Origin: Bog-756 sp963701325
GTDB lineage: Bacteria > Actinomycetota > Acidimicrobiia > Acidimicrobiales > RAAP-2
DNA: 64,000 nt
Direction: 5' to 3'
NCBI GenBank assembly: GCA_963701325.1
Contig: OY969604.1
Coordinates: 3,596,001-3,660,000, forward strand
Positions 35,412 to 44,052 of the stretch are shown here, piece by piece. The notes under the pieces were generated by a model. The model had not been told where the DNA came from and searched no databases. It worked only from the letters and a program-made list of their open reading frames with translations. The first letter of the stretch is position 1; the number at the start of each line of letters is the position of its first letter. A program made the position numbers and the translations under genes.

Positions 35412-35831
35412 GTGAGTGGCATCGACGACGTGCGCTTGATCGAGCTACCGCGGGTAGCTGATCCGCGGGGCAATCTCACCTTTGTCGAGGGGAAGAGCCA
35501 TGTTCCCTTCGAGATCCGCCGAGTGTTCTATCTGTACGATGTCCCCGGAGGGGAGAGTCGCGCGGGACACGCAAACAGAGAGCTCGAGCAGCTGATTGTT
35601 GCCGCCTCGGGTAGTTTCGAAGTCGTCCTCGACGACGGAGTTGCACATCAGCGTTACACGCTGAACCGCTCGTACTTCGGCCTCTACGTGCCGGGCATGA
35701 TCTGGCGTGAGCTCGTGAATTTCTCGTCCGGCTCGGTCTGTCTCGTCTTGGCAAGTGACGCCTATGACGAGGATGACTATTACAGGGTGTACGAGGAGTT
35801 CCGGGTCGCGGCGACCGGGGAACGGAGTTGA
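35412..35831 (+). CDS. dTDP-4-keto-6-deoxyhexose 3,4-ketoisomerase (FdtA/WxcM-like)
   Basis: Protein of 139 residues from GTG 35412 (VSGIDDVRLIELPRVADPRG). A cupin isomerase recognised from LIELPRVADPRGNLTFVEG, FYLYDVPGGESRAGHANREL (catalytic His in GHAN), SGSFEVVLDDG and RSYFGLYVPGMIWREL ending LVLASDAYDEDDYYR. Members move the keto group from C4 to C3 of dTDP-4-keto-6-deoxyglucose, giving the substrate for the FdtB-like aminotransferase at 33142. The next gene overlaps its stop by 4 bp. Confidence 0.93.
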   Translation: MSGIDDVRLIELPRVADPRGNLTFVEGKSHVPFEIRRVFYLYDVPGGESRAGHANRELEQLIVAASGSFEVVLDDGVAHQRYTLNRSYFGLYVPGMIWRELVNFSSGSVCLVLASDAYDEDDYYRVYEEFRVAATGERS

Positions 35832-36682
35832 TCTGGTTGGCCGAGGACGATACCGGCGAGGCCGCCCGAGCACGAGCAGATCGGCGCGGTGGCGACGAAC
35901 GGGACTCCTTCGGCGCTGCCGAGGCCAAGCTCGAGCGCATCGCTCGGTACGAGGAGACCTACGAGTCCGACTATGGGTTCGAGCGTGCAATGGTCTCGGC
36001 GCGCCGCCGACTGATCCTCGAGATGCTGCGCACGTCCGTCCACGACATTGTTGTCGAGGTGGGATGTGGCCCGGATCTCCTCGTGGACAGCGCCGCGGCA
36101 GCCGGACTCACATGGAGTCGTTGGGTCATCGTCGAGCCAGGGGCGCGATTCGCAGCCATGGCGGACCGTGCTGCCCATCGCCACGCCGGCATCACGGTGC
36201 TCAATGCCTTTGTCGAGGATGCCGTCGAACAGGTAGATCGATCCACCGGGCGAGGAGCCGACATCGTCCTGTGCTCTTCCGTCCTCCACGAGGTGGACGA
36301 CGAGCGGGCAGTTCTGGAGGCAGTGCGCCAGGTGCTTTCGAAGACTGGCCGCCTGCACGTCGATGTGCCGAACGCCACCTCGCTCCATCGGCGTCTCGCC
36401 CGGGCCATGGGTCTCATTGCGGACGAGCACGAGCTGACGGCCCGGAACCGGGCGTTGGACCAGTATCGCCTCTACGATCTGATCTCCCTCGCTGAGGTCG
36501 TACGATCAGTCGGGTTCATCATCGAGGAGACCGGGGGCTATGCGCTCAAACCGTTCACGCACGCCCAGATGGACACACTCGAGTTTGTCACCGATGAGCT
36601 TCTCGCCGGGCTGTATGAACTAGGGCGTGAGCTCCCAGATCTCGCTGCCGAGATCTACGTGAATGCCTCGTTGAGCCCGTGA
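35828..36682 (+). CDS. Class I SAM-dependent methyltransferase
   Basis: Protein of 284 residues with TTG start at 35828 overlapping the previous stop. The methyltransferase core is IVVEVGCGPDLLVDSAAAAG, VIVEPGARFAAMADRA and IVLCSSVLHEVDDERAVLEA, then GRLHVDVPNATSLHRRLARA. The last pattern is shared with methyltransferases from deoxysugar and O-antigen clusters. It probably methylates the amino sugar or glycan built by the neighbours. The following gene overlaps it by 4 bp. Confidence 0.82.
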   Translation: MIWLAEDDTGEAARARADRRGGDERDSFGAAEAKLERIARYEETYESDYGFERAMVSARRRLILEMLRTSVHDIVVEVGCGPDLLVDSAAAAGLTWSRWVIVEPGARFAAMADRAAHRHAGITVLNAFVEDAVEQVDRSTGRGADIVLCSSVLHEVDDERAVLEAVRQVLSKTGRLHVDVPNATSLHRRLARAMGLIADEHELTARNRALDQYRLYDLISLAEVVRSVGFIIEETGGYALKPFTHAQMDTLEFVTDELLAGLYELGRELPDLAAEIYVNASLSP

Positions 36683-37668
36683 CCGTGGGGGGCCCGAGTT
36701 ACACCGTGGCGGCTTTCCACCCCGCGGACGCATCAGCCTGGGACGAGCTCGCGGAGCGATCGTGCAATGGCACGTTCCTTCATACCAGACGCTTCCTCGG
36801 CTACCACGGGAATCGTTTCAGGGACGCCTCACTCACGGTGCACGACGGCCGGGGCCGGATGGTCGGCATCTTTCCTGCGTCGGTCCAACCGCCGGATGCC
36901 TCGGTCGTGGTGAGTCACCCAGGCAGTACATACGGTGGGTTGGTGCACGATGGGACGATCCGTGGCGAAGCCATGGTGCTCGCACTTGGCAGCATCGCCG
37001 GTCATCTCAGGGAGTCTGGATTCTCCCGCCTCCAATACAAAGCTGTGCCCACCATCTTTCACCGCGTTCCGAGTGGGGATGATTCATACGCACTGTTCCG
37101 GCTGGGAGCGAAGCGCTACCGCTGCGACCTGAGTGCAGTGATCGATCTCACGCATCGTTCGCCGCCGTCGCACGGACGCCGATCCTCCATCAAGCGTGCT
37201 CAGCGCGCCGGCATCGAGCTTCTCGCCGGCTGGGGTTCGATCGGGGCGTTCTGGACAGTGCTCGAAACGAGCCTGGCTGAGCGACACCAATCCGCTCCGG
37301 TTCACACGCTCGAGCAGATCACTCAGCTTCACGACCTCTTTCCCGAACAGGTTCGATTGCTCGGCGCTGTGTTCGACGGCCGTCTCGTTGCCGGGGCCGT
37401 CCTCTTCCGTGCGGGGCCGGTGCTCCACGCCCAGTACCTGGCATCAGACAACGAGGGCCGGTCCGTCTCGGCGCTCGATCTCGTGATCGAGGAGGCGATC
37501 GACTTGGCTCTGGATGAAGATCTCCGCTATTTCGACTTCGGTACGAGCAACTCGGAGGAGGGACGGCTGCTCAATCAGCCGTTGTACTACTTCAAGGTCT
37601 CCTTCGGAGCCGGAGGCGTCGTCCACGAATATTTCGAAATGGATCTCGAACGGGCCCCAGCCGAGTGA
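36679..37668 (+). CDS. FemAB/GNAT-like acyltransferase
   Basis: Protein of 329 residues, GTG start overlapping the methyltransferase by 4 bp. N-terminal DELAERSCNGTFLHTRRFL, the middle HGRRSSIKRAQRAGIELLAG, and the acetyl-CoA-side LLGAVFDGRLVAGAVLFRAG with YFDFGTSNSEEGRLLNQPLY identify a FemAB/BioF2-type GNAT protein. In dTDP-3-amino-sugar clusters such a protein could acylate the 3-amino group, the step after FdtA and FdtB. The assignment as N-acyltransferase of this sugar is inference from position. Confidence 0.78.
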   Translation: MTVGGPSYTVAAFHPADASAWDELAERSCNGTFLHTRRFLGYHGNRFRDASLTVHDGRGRMVGIFPASVQPPDASVVVSHPGSTYGGLVHDGTIRGEAMVLALGSIAGHLRESGFSRLQYKAVPTIFHRVPSGDDSYALFRLGAKRYRCDLSAVIDLTHRSPPSHGRRSSIKRAQRAGIELLAGWGSIGAFWTVLETSLAERHQSAPVHTLEQITQLHDLFPEQVRLLGAVFDGRLVAGAVLFRAGPVLHAQYLASDNEGRSVSALDLVIEEAIDLALDEDLRYFDFGTSNSEEGRLLNQPLYYFKVSFGAGGVVHEYFEMDLERAPAE

Positions 37669-37684
37669 AGGAGGACCCTCCGGG

Positions 37685-39514
37685 TCAGGAGGAAGCCGAC
37701 GGCAACGGCCCCGAGGAGAAATACCGGCTGATGTCCTCGGCGGCGCTCGGTTGGCCGAAGTAGTACCCCTGGATCACCATGCACCCCGATTGGGTGAGCA
37801 GTTCGACTTGGGCGACGGTCTCCGCCCCTTCGGCGATGACATCGAGGTCCAGGGCGTCGGCGATCCCGATGATCGATCGCACCAGGGCTATGGCTTGGCG
37901 ATCCTCTCCGAGCGGCGCGATGAAGCTCCGGTCGATCTTGAGGATGTCGATCGGAAAATCCCGGAGGTAGGCGAGCGACGAGTAGCCGGTACCGAAGTCG
38001 TCGATGGCTATCCGGACTCCGAGCTCCTTGAGCTCTTTGAGCTGCCGTAAGACGAACGGTGAGTCCACGAGGAGCAGCCGCTCGGTGATCTCGAGGACCA
38101 GAGCGCCGCCGGGGAGGTCGAACTCGGCGAGGGCGTTCCTGACTTCGGTCACCATGTCGGTGTCGAAGAGTTGACGGGCGGAAAGGTTGACTGCCATGGT
38201 CAAGCGCCTGGCTGGGTCGATCGGTTGCCAGAGTCGAGCGTGCCTGCAGGCAGTGCGCAGGATCCACCGTCCGAGGGGGACGACGAGTCCGATGTCCTCG
38301 CACACGTCGATGAACTCGCTGGCTGCCAGCAGTCCCCGACGCGGGTGTTGCCATCGGATCAGAGCTTCGAATCCAACAGTCTCGAGAGTCTCGGCGTTGA
38401 CCGATGGCTGATAGTAGACCTCGAACTGCTCCTCGTCGACGGCGACGCGCAACTCGGTCTCCAGTCGCAGCCGTGATTCGATTCGCTGTTGCATGTCCGC
38501 TTGGAAGACCGCGACCCTGTTTTTGCCAGCAACTTTCGCCTCGGACATTGCGACATCCACGTTGCGCATGGCATGAGCGGTCGAAGCGCAACTAGCCAGA
38601 TCAACGACACCGACGCTGGCAGTGATTCCGACTCGTCCTCTGGTCAGGTCCACAGGCTCGGCGATCGCCAACAGCAGTCGTTCTCCGACGCGTACCGCAT
38701 CGGACAGTCCACACTCGTGCAGATAAACTGCGAACTCGTCGCCACCCAGTCTGGCAATGCGATCCTCGGAGCCCACGCATGCCTGGATGCGGTTGGCGAG
38801 GACGATGAGCAGTTCGTCACCAACGGCGTGACCGAATGCATCGTTGATGGCCTTGAAGCCATCGAGATCCAGAAGCACGAGAGAGGAGGAGCGCTCTGCT
38901 TGTTCGGCCAGGGTTCGATCCAGCCTGTCCGACATGGTCAGCCGGCTGTCCAGTCCGGTCAGGACGTCCGTGCTGGCCTGTGCGATCAGTTCGGCCGTCA
39001 TCGCCCTGCTCTTGTGTGCTCGGTCTGCCAGGACTTCGCCGATGATGATCCAGATGGCCAGCGCCATGCCGAGGCGGATCCCCACCTGCGAAGTGAATCC
39101 TTGCTGGCAGTAGACCCATGCAGGGCCGACAACCAGGGCAAACGCAATAGCGGTCCCTCGTGATTGGGTCAGTCCGATGAAGATGAACGCCAGCGTGAAG
39201 AACCCGGTGTACTCGTTGGCGAGGCCGCTGGTGGTCGCGACCAGGACGACCTCCATGATCAGCAACAGCATCGGAAACAGGAGGAGGGCTGTCGCCGAGA
39301 GGCGCGCCCTACGCAGGACGGCGAATGCGATGGCGGCCAACACGGACCCCATGATCATGTTGAGCACAGAGACCGCGACGCCATGCGGCGAGGTCAGTGC
39401 CCACGAGCTCGACATCACCACCACCGCGTAGATCCACACGAGGCCGGCCCCCATCCAGAGGTCCGGTTGACTCAGCGATACCTGACGGCGTCTCGGGAAC
39501 GTACCTGGTGACAC
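37685..39514 (-). CDS. Membrane GGDEF-EAL protein (c-di-GMP synthase/hydrolase)
   Basis: Protein of 609 residues, GTG start. About five membrane helices (residues about 20-170) are followed by a GGDEF domain (TDVLTGLDSRL, LLDLDGFKAIND, active site RLGGDEFAVYL) and an EAL domain (GFEALIRWQHPRRG, MAVNLSARQL, VLEITERLL, IDDFGTGYSSL, LKIDRSF, AEGAET, IQGYYFGQP). Both catalytic sets look intact. The RxxD inhibitory site before GGDEF is absent (GSED instead), so product feedback is probably lost. It converges with the amino-sugar operon and may control the exopolysaccharide locus at 43013-48485. Confidence 0.94.
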   Translation of the reverse strand: MSPGTFPRRRQVSLSQPDLWMGAGLVWIYAVVVMSSSWALTSPHGVAVSVLNMIMGSVLAAIAFAVLRRARLSATALLLFPMLLLIMEVVLVATTSGLANEYTGFFTLAFIFIGLTQSRGTAIAFALVVGPAWVYCQQGFTSQVGIRLGMALAIWIIIGEVLADRAHKSRAMTAELIAQASTDVLTGLDSRLTMSDRLDRTLAEQAERSSSLVLLDLDGFKAINDAFGHAVGDELLIVLANRIQACVGSEDRIARLGGDEFAVYLHECGLSDAVRVGERLLLAIAEPVDLTRGRVGITASVGVVDLASCASTAHAMRNVDVAMSEAKVAGKNRVAVFQADMQQRIESRLRLETELRVAVDEEQFEVYYQPSVNAETLETVGFEALIRWQHPRRGLLAASEFIDVCEDIGLVVPLGRWILRTACRHARLWQPIDPARRLTMAVNLSARQLFDTDMVTEVRNALAEFDLPGGALVLEITERLLLVDSPFVLRQLKELKELGVRIAIDDFGTGYSSLAYLRDFPIDILKIDRSFIAPLGEDRQAIALVRSIIGIADALDLDVIAEGAETVAQVELLTQSGCMVIQGYYFGQPSAAEDISRYFSSGPLPSASS

Positions 39515-39638
39515 GATTGTACATCGGTCCGTGGCGCCCCCTTCTTGAATCGCCGGGGTACCGATCGATCAGGTATCTCACGCCGACCTGCCGACGCCGA
39601 CCAATCGATGGGTAGTCAGTTCAGAAGGGCTCGAGTGA

Positions 39639-39665
39639 GGGGACCCGCGACTCACACGGGTCCCC
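39639..39665 (-). terminator. Stem-loop after the 39665-40993 gene
   Basis: GGGGACCCG (39639-39647) and CGGGTCCCC (39657-39665) form a perfect 9-bp stem with a 9-base loop, placed right at the stop codon of the minus-strand gene. No U-run follows, as is often the case in high-GC actinobacteria. Confidence 0.6.
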
Positions 39666-40993
39666 TACACGGTGCTGTCTGCGCCCCCGGTGAGATCCCG
39701 GGCCGTCTCCGACTTCGTGGTCACAAGACCGAGTGCCTCATTCCACGCCTCCTGGGTATTTGCGAGGCGCGCCTTTGCAACGATCTCGCCGATACCTTTC
39801 GCGTTGCCGACCGCTTTTGCGGCCTCTTGAACGGCCACCCTCGCCAATCCTGCCGACCTGGGTACCTCTTCGGCGGCTCGTTCCGCTGTCCGCCTTGCCT
39901 CCTCGGCTGTCTGAGCCGCCGCCCGGGCCTCGTCAGCCGCGATTCGGGCTGTTCTGGCGGTCTCGGTAACCGTGCCGTTGGCCTCGGCCGCTTGCTTCTC
40001 TGCGAGTGCGGCTTTCTGCGTTGCTTCTTGGGCGCTGTGTGCCGCGGCCTGGGCATGGAGCTCCGCCTCCGCCATCACACGCATGGTCTGGGCAACCTCC
40101 GACACGACGATCGCGACTCGTGCCGCCTCCTCCCAGTCCTCCGGACTCTCCGTCTCCTGAGCCCGCCCCACGGCTCTTGCAACCTCCGCAAACCACCGGT
40201 CGGCTTCGCGATTAGCCTCTGGCGGTGTCGTGGCCGTGTCGGCTTCGACTGTCATGTCCGCGATCTCCCTCGGCTCGATGGATGGCGGGTCCCCCTGGAC
40301 GGGCTTCGGTGCCCCGGTCCGTGCAACGCCCCGCGCATCGGCATTGGCCCCAACACTCGGTGCAGGAGCAGTGGGCTGAGCCGAATGCGGCCTGACGGTT
40401 GCCTCCTCGCCGGAGGACGGGATCGTCAGTTCAGGGGCAGTAGAAGCGGCCTCCACGGACGGTAGACGATCCGGCTGGTCCGTTACAACGGTCTTTTCGG
40501 GCACGACGACCTGGTCCGGTACAACGGTCTGACTTGGCACAACGGTTTTTTCCGGTACGACGACCCGATCCGGTACAACGGGCTGGTTCGGCATAAGTAG
40601 ATCCGTGGCCCGCACAACGGCGCCCGACGATGACTGATCGACCGGCGTAGCATCCGGCACCGGAGCGCTCACGGGTCCGCTGGTCTGGCGGCGCTCCGGG
40701 ATGACCTTCATGGTCTGGCCCGTCCAATGATGCCCGTCCCAGTACCGCTTAAGCTCCGGATCGGATGCATCGGGGTACCACCCGGCGTTCGCAGTCTCCG
40801 GAGCTTCGACCGATTGCGTCGCCGGGATCCGATTCTGGTCTGCCTCCCCCTGAGGTGTTGATGCAGGTCGGGACTCGTTCGAAAAGGGTCGGGGCCCCTT
40901 CGAGAAGAATTGGTCGACGCCATCGTCCTCGTCCAGGGCCGTCTCGGCGTCCGCCTCGCTCTTGGAGTGACGGGTGAAGGGTCTCAAAGCCAT
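39665..40993 (-). CDS. DUF2510 protein with hexapeptide repeats and Ala-rich coiled coil
   Basis: About 442 residues from ATG 40993; ATG 41017 adds eight. In order: a disordered N-terminus, a DUF2510 motif (AGWYPDASDPELKRYWDGHH WTG), six VVPxxx-type hexapeptides (VVPDRV VVPEKT and so on), a Pro/Ala/Thr linker, and a long helical segment rich in Ala and Glu (HAQAAAHSAQEATQKAALAE and onward), probably a coiled coil. No signal peptide or membrane helix was seen. Function unknown. It sits between the GGDEF-EAL gene and two EAL genes, so a scaffold role in that system is possible. Confidence 0.72.
   Translation of the reverse strand: MALRPFTRHSKSEADAETALDEDDGVDQFFSKGPRPFSNESRPASTPQGEADQNRIPATQSVEAPETANAGWYPDASDPELKRYWDGHHWTGQTMKVIPERRQTSGPVSAPVPDATPVDQSSSGAVVRATDLLMPNQPVVPDRVVVPEKTVVPSQTVVPDQVVVPEKTVVTDQPDRLPSVEAASTAPELTIPSSGEEATVRPHSAQPTAPAPSVGANADARGVARTGAPKPVQGDPPSIEPREIADMTVEADTATTPPEANREADRWFAEVARAVGRAQETESPEDWEEAARVAIVVSEVAQTMRVMAEAELHAQAAAHSAQEATQKAALAEKQAAEANGTVTETARTARIAADEARAAAQTAEEARRTAERAAEEVPRSAGLARVAVQEAAKAVGNAKGIGEIVAKARLANTQEAWNEALGLVTTKSETARDLTGGADSTV
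40472..40579 (-). repeat. Six in-frame 18-bp coding repeats (VVPxxx)
   Basis: Six consecutive 18-base units inside the DUF2510 gene encode VVPDRV, VVPEKT, VVPSQT, VVPDQV, VVPEKT and VVTDQP. Units have diverged in their last two codons. The 18-bp phase keeps the reading frame, so copy number could vary without breaking the gene. Confidence 0.85.
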
Positions 40994-41119
40994 ACCGGTG
41001 TATCGGCACGTGATCAACGGTCTTGAGCAGATTTAACGGAACGCTAGCACCCCATAATGCCTGGTCGACGGCTGGCTTTCCCGCTCAAGGAGGCTGCTCC
41101 CGGCGCCGATACCACCTAG

Positions 41120-41941
41120 GTGGCCAAGCTGATCAGTGTGAGGAAATCCACGAGAGAGCGTCTCGAGTTGGCCAAGAGCACCCCGATCCCGGACCTTGAA
41201 CGAGATGGCACGCCCACCCTCGTGTTCCAGCCGGCGGTGGACTTGGCGACGGGGCGCCTGCTCGGATTCGAGGCACTTCTCAGGTGGCACGATGCCTCGG
41301 GCAACGAAGTTCCACCCCAGACCCTCATCCCTTGGGCCGAGTCCCACGGACACATGAACGCTCTCAACGCCTGGGTGTTGTCCGAAGCGTGCGCCCAGGC
41401 CACCCGGTGGCCCGGAGACCTGCAGCTTGCGGTGAATTGCTCGACCCTTCAGCTTCACCGCGGCATTGCGGCGGTTGCTGTTGCGACAGCGCTCGAGCAG
41501 TCCAAACTCAACCCCGACCGCTTGACCGTAGAGGTCACTGAGACCTCCGTGGGAGACACTGAGGCGGTCAGGGATATGAATGTCATGACGCACCTGGGAA
41601 TCCAGCTCACAGTCGACGACCTCGCTGCGGAGGACTCAGTGCTCGGGCAACTCCATGGCTACCATGTCAATACAGTCAAGATCGACGCATCGCTCGTTGC
41701 AGGTCTCGACGACCCCGAGGGAGCGAGTCGCGCAACCGTGGAGGGAATCGTCACGCTGAGCCGGTCTCTCGGGATCTGCACGGTGGCCGAAGCAGTCGAG
41801 ACACCCGAACAGGTTTCCGTTCTGAGGGAGATCGGGGTCGAAGCTGCACAGGGATATTTCTTCTCCAGGCCGCTCACTGCTGACGGCGCCGCCGAGCTTG
41901 CGTCCATGTCCCCTCCGCCACGATTCGCCCTGTCGGGATAG
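41120..41941 (+). CDS. Stand-alone EAL domain protein with altered loop 6
   Basis: Protein of 273 residues, GTG start. EAL-type c-di-GMP phosphodiesterase fold: FEALLRWHDASGN, LAVNCSTLQL, LTVEVTETS, VKIDASLV, VAEAVETPEQ and AAQGYFFSRPL. The DDFGTGYS loop, which positions metals and supports dimer activation, reads VDDLAAEDSVLG. The two Asp remain but the glycine-rich loop is lost. It may be a weak enzyme or a c-di-GMP sensor. Region 40994-41119 between it and the divergent DUF2510 gene holds both promoters. Confidence 0.88.
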   Translation: MAKLISVRKSTRERLELAKSTPIPDLERDGTPTLVFQPAVDLATGRLLGFEALLRWHDASGNEVPPQTLIPWAESHGHMNALNAWVLSEACAQATRWPGDLQLAVNCSTLQLHRGIAAVAVATALEQSKLNPDRLTVEVTETSVGDTEAVRDMNVMTHLGIQLTVDDLAAEDSVLGQLHGYHVNTVKIDASLVAGLDDPEGASRATVEGIVTLSRSLGICTVAEAVETPEQVSVLREIGVEAAQGYFFSRPLTADGAAELASMSPPPRFALSG

Positions 41942-42031
41942 CTCGGCGCGACGAGTGTTTGGCGGAATGTCCGGTCGTTCGACCGCCCCTGGAGCGGGCA
42001 ATCGACGGTCCGAACCGAAGCGGAGCGTTCG

Positions 42032-43006
42032 GTGACAACGTCCATCCCCACAACGGACCCTCTTGGCGTCAGGCCGAGGAGGCGACTAGCGAGCATCCGC
42101 CAACTCGGGATCCTGCCGTTCAGGTCGGCGGCCATGGAGCTCGAGACTGCGCCTCCCGCACTTGCGCTCCCCCCAATTGCATCGGGACGACTGCTGTCGT
42201 CCCGACAGAAGTTGATCCGGGTCACGATCGCCAAGAAGGCTCTCGAGGTCCACTATCAGCCCATCGTCGATCTGCACACCGGTGGGGTCATCGGGGTTGA
42301 GGCCCTTGCCCGCTTCGCGCACCCACCGGTGCGTCCCCCTGATGTGTGGTTTCTCGAGGCCGCCTCGGTCGGTCTCGGTGTCAACTTGGAGGTCGTTGCC
42401 CTCGAGCTGGCACTACAGCAGCTGCATCGCCTGCCCCTCGGGATCTATCTCTCAGTCAACGTGTCTGTCGAGGCGCTCATGTCTGACGCGTTCCGCGAGA
42501 TCTTGGAGGATGTCCCGGCGGAACGGATCGTTCTCGAAGTCACCGAGCATATTCCGATCGACGACTACACGGCGATCGGCAAGTGCCTACAGTCATTGCG
42601 ATCGAAAGGGGTTCGCCTGGCGGTCGACGACGCCGGCGCCGGCCTCTCCAGCCTTCGGCACGTCGTCGACCTCCAGCCCGAGATCATCAAACTCGACATC
42701 GGCCTCATTCGCGGGATCGACGCGGATCCGGCGCGACAGGCGCTTGCACGTGCACTGCTCGCGTTCGCTCGTGAGACCTACGAAGCCACGGTCGTCGCAG
42801 AAGGAATCGAGACGGTGGGCGAGTTGGAGGTGCTCCGCCGGCTGGGTTGTCCGCAGGGCCAGGGGTTCCTGCTCGGCCGGCCGGAGCGACTCTCGCTCGA
42901 ACTCCCCGTTCCGGTCGCCGGTGATTTCTCGTCGCTCCCAGAGGCAATCCTGGCCCCGGTGCTGTCGTCGCGATCGTTCCGCGACCACCTCGTAGCTCTT
43001 CACTGA
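42032..43006 (+). CDS. Stand-alone EAL domain phosphodiesterase
   Basis: Protein of 324 residues (GTG 42032). After about 65 unassigned residues, the EAL domain shows VHYQPIVDLHTGGVIGVEAL, SVNVSVEALM, VLEVTEHIP, AVDDAGAGLSSLRH, IIKLDIGLI, VAEGIETVGEL and GQGFLLGRP. All expected metal and substrate residues are present, so hydrolysis of c-di-GMP to pGpG is likely. It is followed after 6 bp by the gene at 43013, placing it in the same transcription unit as pelF and pelG. Confidence 0.9.
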   Translation: MTTSIPTTDPLGVRPRRRLASIRQLGILPFRSAAMELETAPPALALPPIASGRLLSSRQKLIRVTIAKKALEVHYQPIVDLHTGGVIGVEALARFAHPPVRPPDVWFLEAASVGLGVNLEVVALELALQQLHRLPLGIYLSVNVSVEALMSDAFREILEDVPAERIVLEVTEHIPIDDYTAIGKCLQSLRSKGVRLAVDDAGAGLSSLRHVVDLQPEIIKLDIGLIRGIDADPARQALARALLAFARETYEATVVAEGIETVGELEVLRRLGCPQGQGFLLGRPERLSLELPVPVAGDFSSLPEAILAPVLSSRSFRDHLVALH

Positions 43007-43012
43007 GCGAGG

Positions 43013-44044
43013 ATGGATGCCGGGCCGGTACTGGTCAGGGAGCCCGCCTTTGTGAGCCACGTTTGGATCCCGAGAACGGGCGACACCTACGACACCTGGT
43101 CGCCGAGGCGCCTCGCCGAAGAGAAATCCCAGCCAGATGCGGTAAACCGGCTCAAGAGTCCACGCCCAACGGCCGAAGCCTCCTGTATGAAGAATTCCAC
43201 CTCACAGGTCTGCACGGGCCCAAGGCCCGAGGCGGACGCTGTGGTCGTCATCCAATCGGAGGGCGGAGCCGCTGTCTCTCGGCCGGGCGCACCGGAAGAG
43301 GGGGCTCCCCTCGGGAGCGCTGAGTTGGCTGATGTAACCGCTGCCAAACGGGTTGGCAGGGCGGACGCGACAGTCGAGGAAGCCGTCCTCCCTTCGGACG
43401 ATCCGGTCGCCACCAACCTCGAAATCGAGGGCGGGGACATCACACTGTTCGAGGCCGCGATCGGCGCATTCCACGCCGACGACTTTCAGAGGGCGGAATC
43501 GCTGTTTCTCGAGGAGGCACAGCGCAACGACGTCGCTCCACAGCGGGCCGCCATCGCGTACCGGCAGGCAGCGCTCGCCGCCCGCCAGTCGGGCAGAGTG
43601 GATGCATCGGACCATTGGATGCGCCTTGCAGGCCGCGAATACCTCCGTGTCACCGAGGATGATCGCACGCCACTGCCCTTCGTCCGGGAGGCCGCTGTCA
43701 TGGCGGCAAAATGCTTCCTCAGCGTGGAGAACCTCCACGTCGCCTCGAAGGGGCTGCGTCGCGCGCAAGCGATCGAATCAGTCCTGAGCGCCGACGAGGA
43801 TCTCATGGCGCAGGGCGACAAGGTCCCATTTGCCGCTCCTGCCACTTCGCCGAGCATGCTCGAGGTCGTGGCGGAGGATGTATCCCAAGCTCGTCTCGGT
43901 TCCGGTCAGAGCTCGCCGGCACCGAGCATCGAACAGGCGCCGGACGGCAATCAGCCCCTGGGGACGGGGGCTGGTGCAGCGGTCGGACGGTTCGGGTGGC
44001 TCCGACGCATCAACCACCACCGAGCGCTCCGCAAGATGGCCTGA
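43013..44044 (+). CDS. Helical-repeat-like protein upstream of pelF
   Basis: Protein of 343 residues. No family recognised with confidence. The first about 140 residues look disordered. A helical segment (ITLFEAAIGAFHADDFQRAE, AAIAYRQAALAARQSGRVDA, FVREAAVMAAKCFLSVENLH) has the spacing and Ala/Leu pattern of TPR-like helices. The tail GWLRRINHHRALRKMA is basic. In other bacteria PelE is a TPR-containing Pel component, so a comparable role is conceivable, but there are no membrane helices here. It starts 6 bp after the EAL gene and ends 8 bp before pelF. Confidence 0.66.
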   Translation: MDAGPVLVREPAFVSHVWIPRTGDTYDTWSPRRLAEEKSQPDAVNRLKSPRPTAEASCMKNSTSQVCTGPRPEADAVVVIQSEGGAAVSRPGAPEEGAPLGSAELADVTAAKRVGRADATVEEAVLPSDDPVATNLEIEGGDITLFEAAIGAFHADDFQRAESLFLEEAQRNDVAPQRAAIAYRQAALAARQSGRVDASDHWMRLAGREYLRVTEDDRTPLPFVREAAVMAAKCFLSVENLHVASKGLRRAQAIESVLSADEDLMAQGDKVPFAAPATSPSMLEVVAEDVSQARLGSGQSSPAPSIEQAPDGNQPLGTGAGAAVGRFGWLRRINHHRALRKMA

Positions 44045-44052
44045 GCAGTGTT

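Noticed and set aside
40472..40579. 18-bp periodic sequence considered as a binding-site array.
   Set aside because: It is coding, in frame, and explains a hexapeptide repeat.
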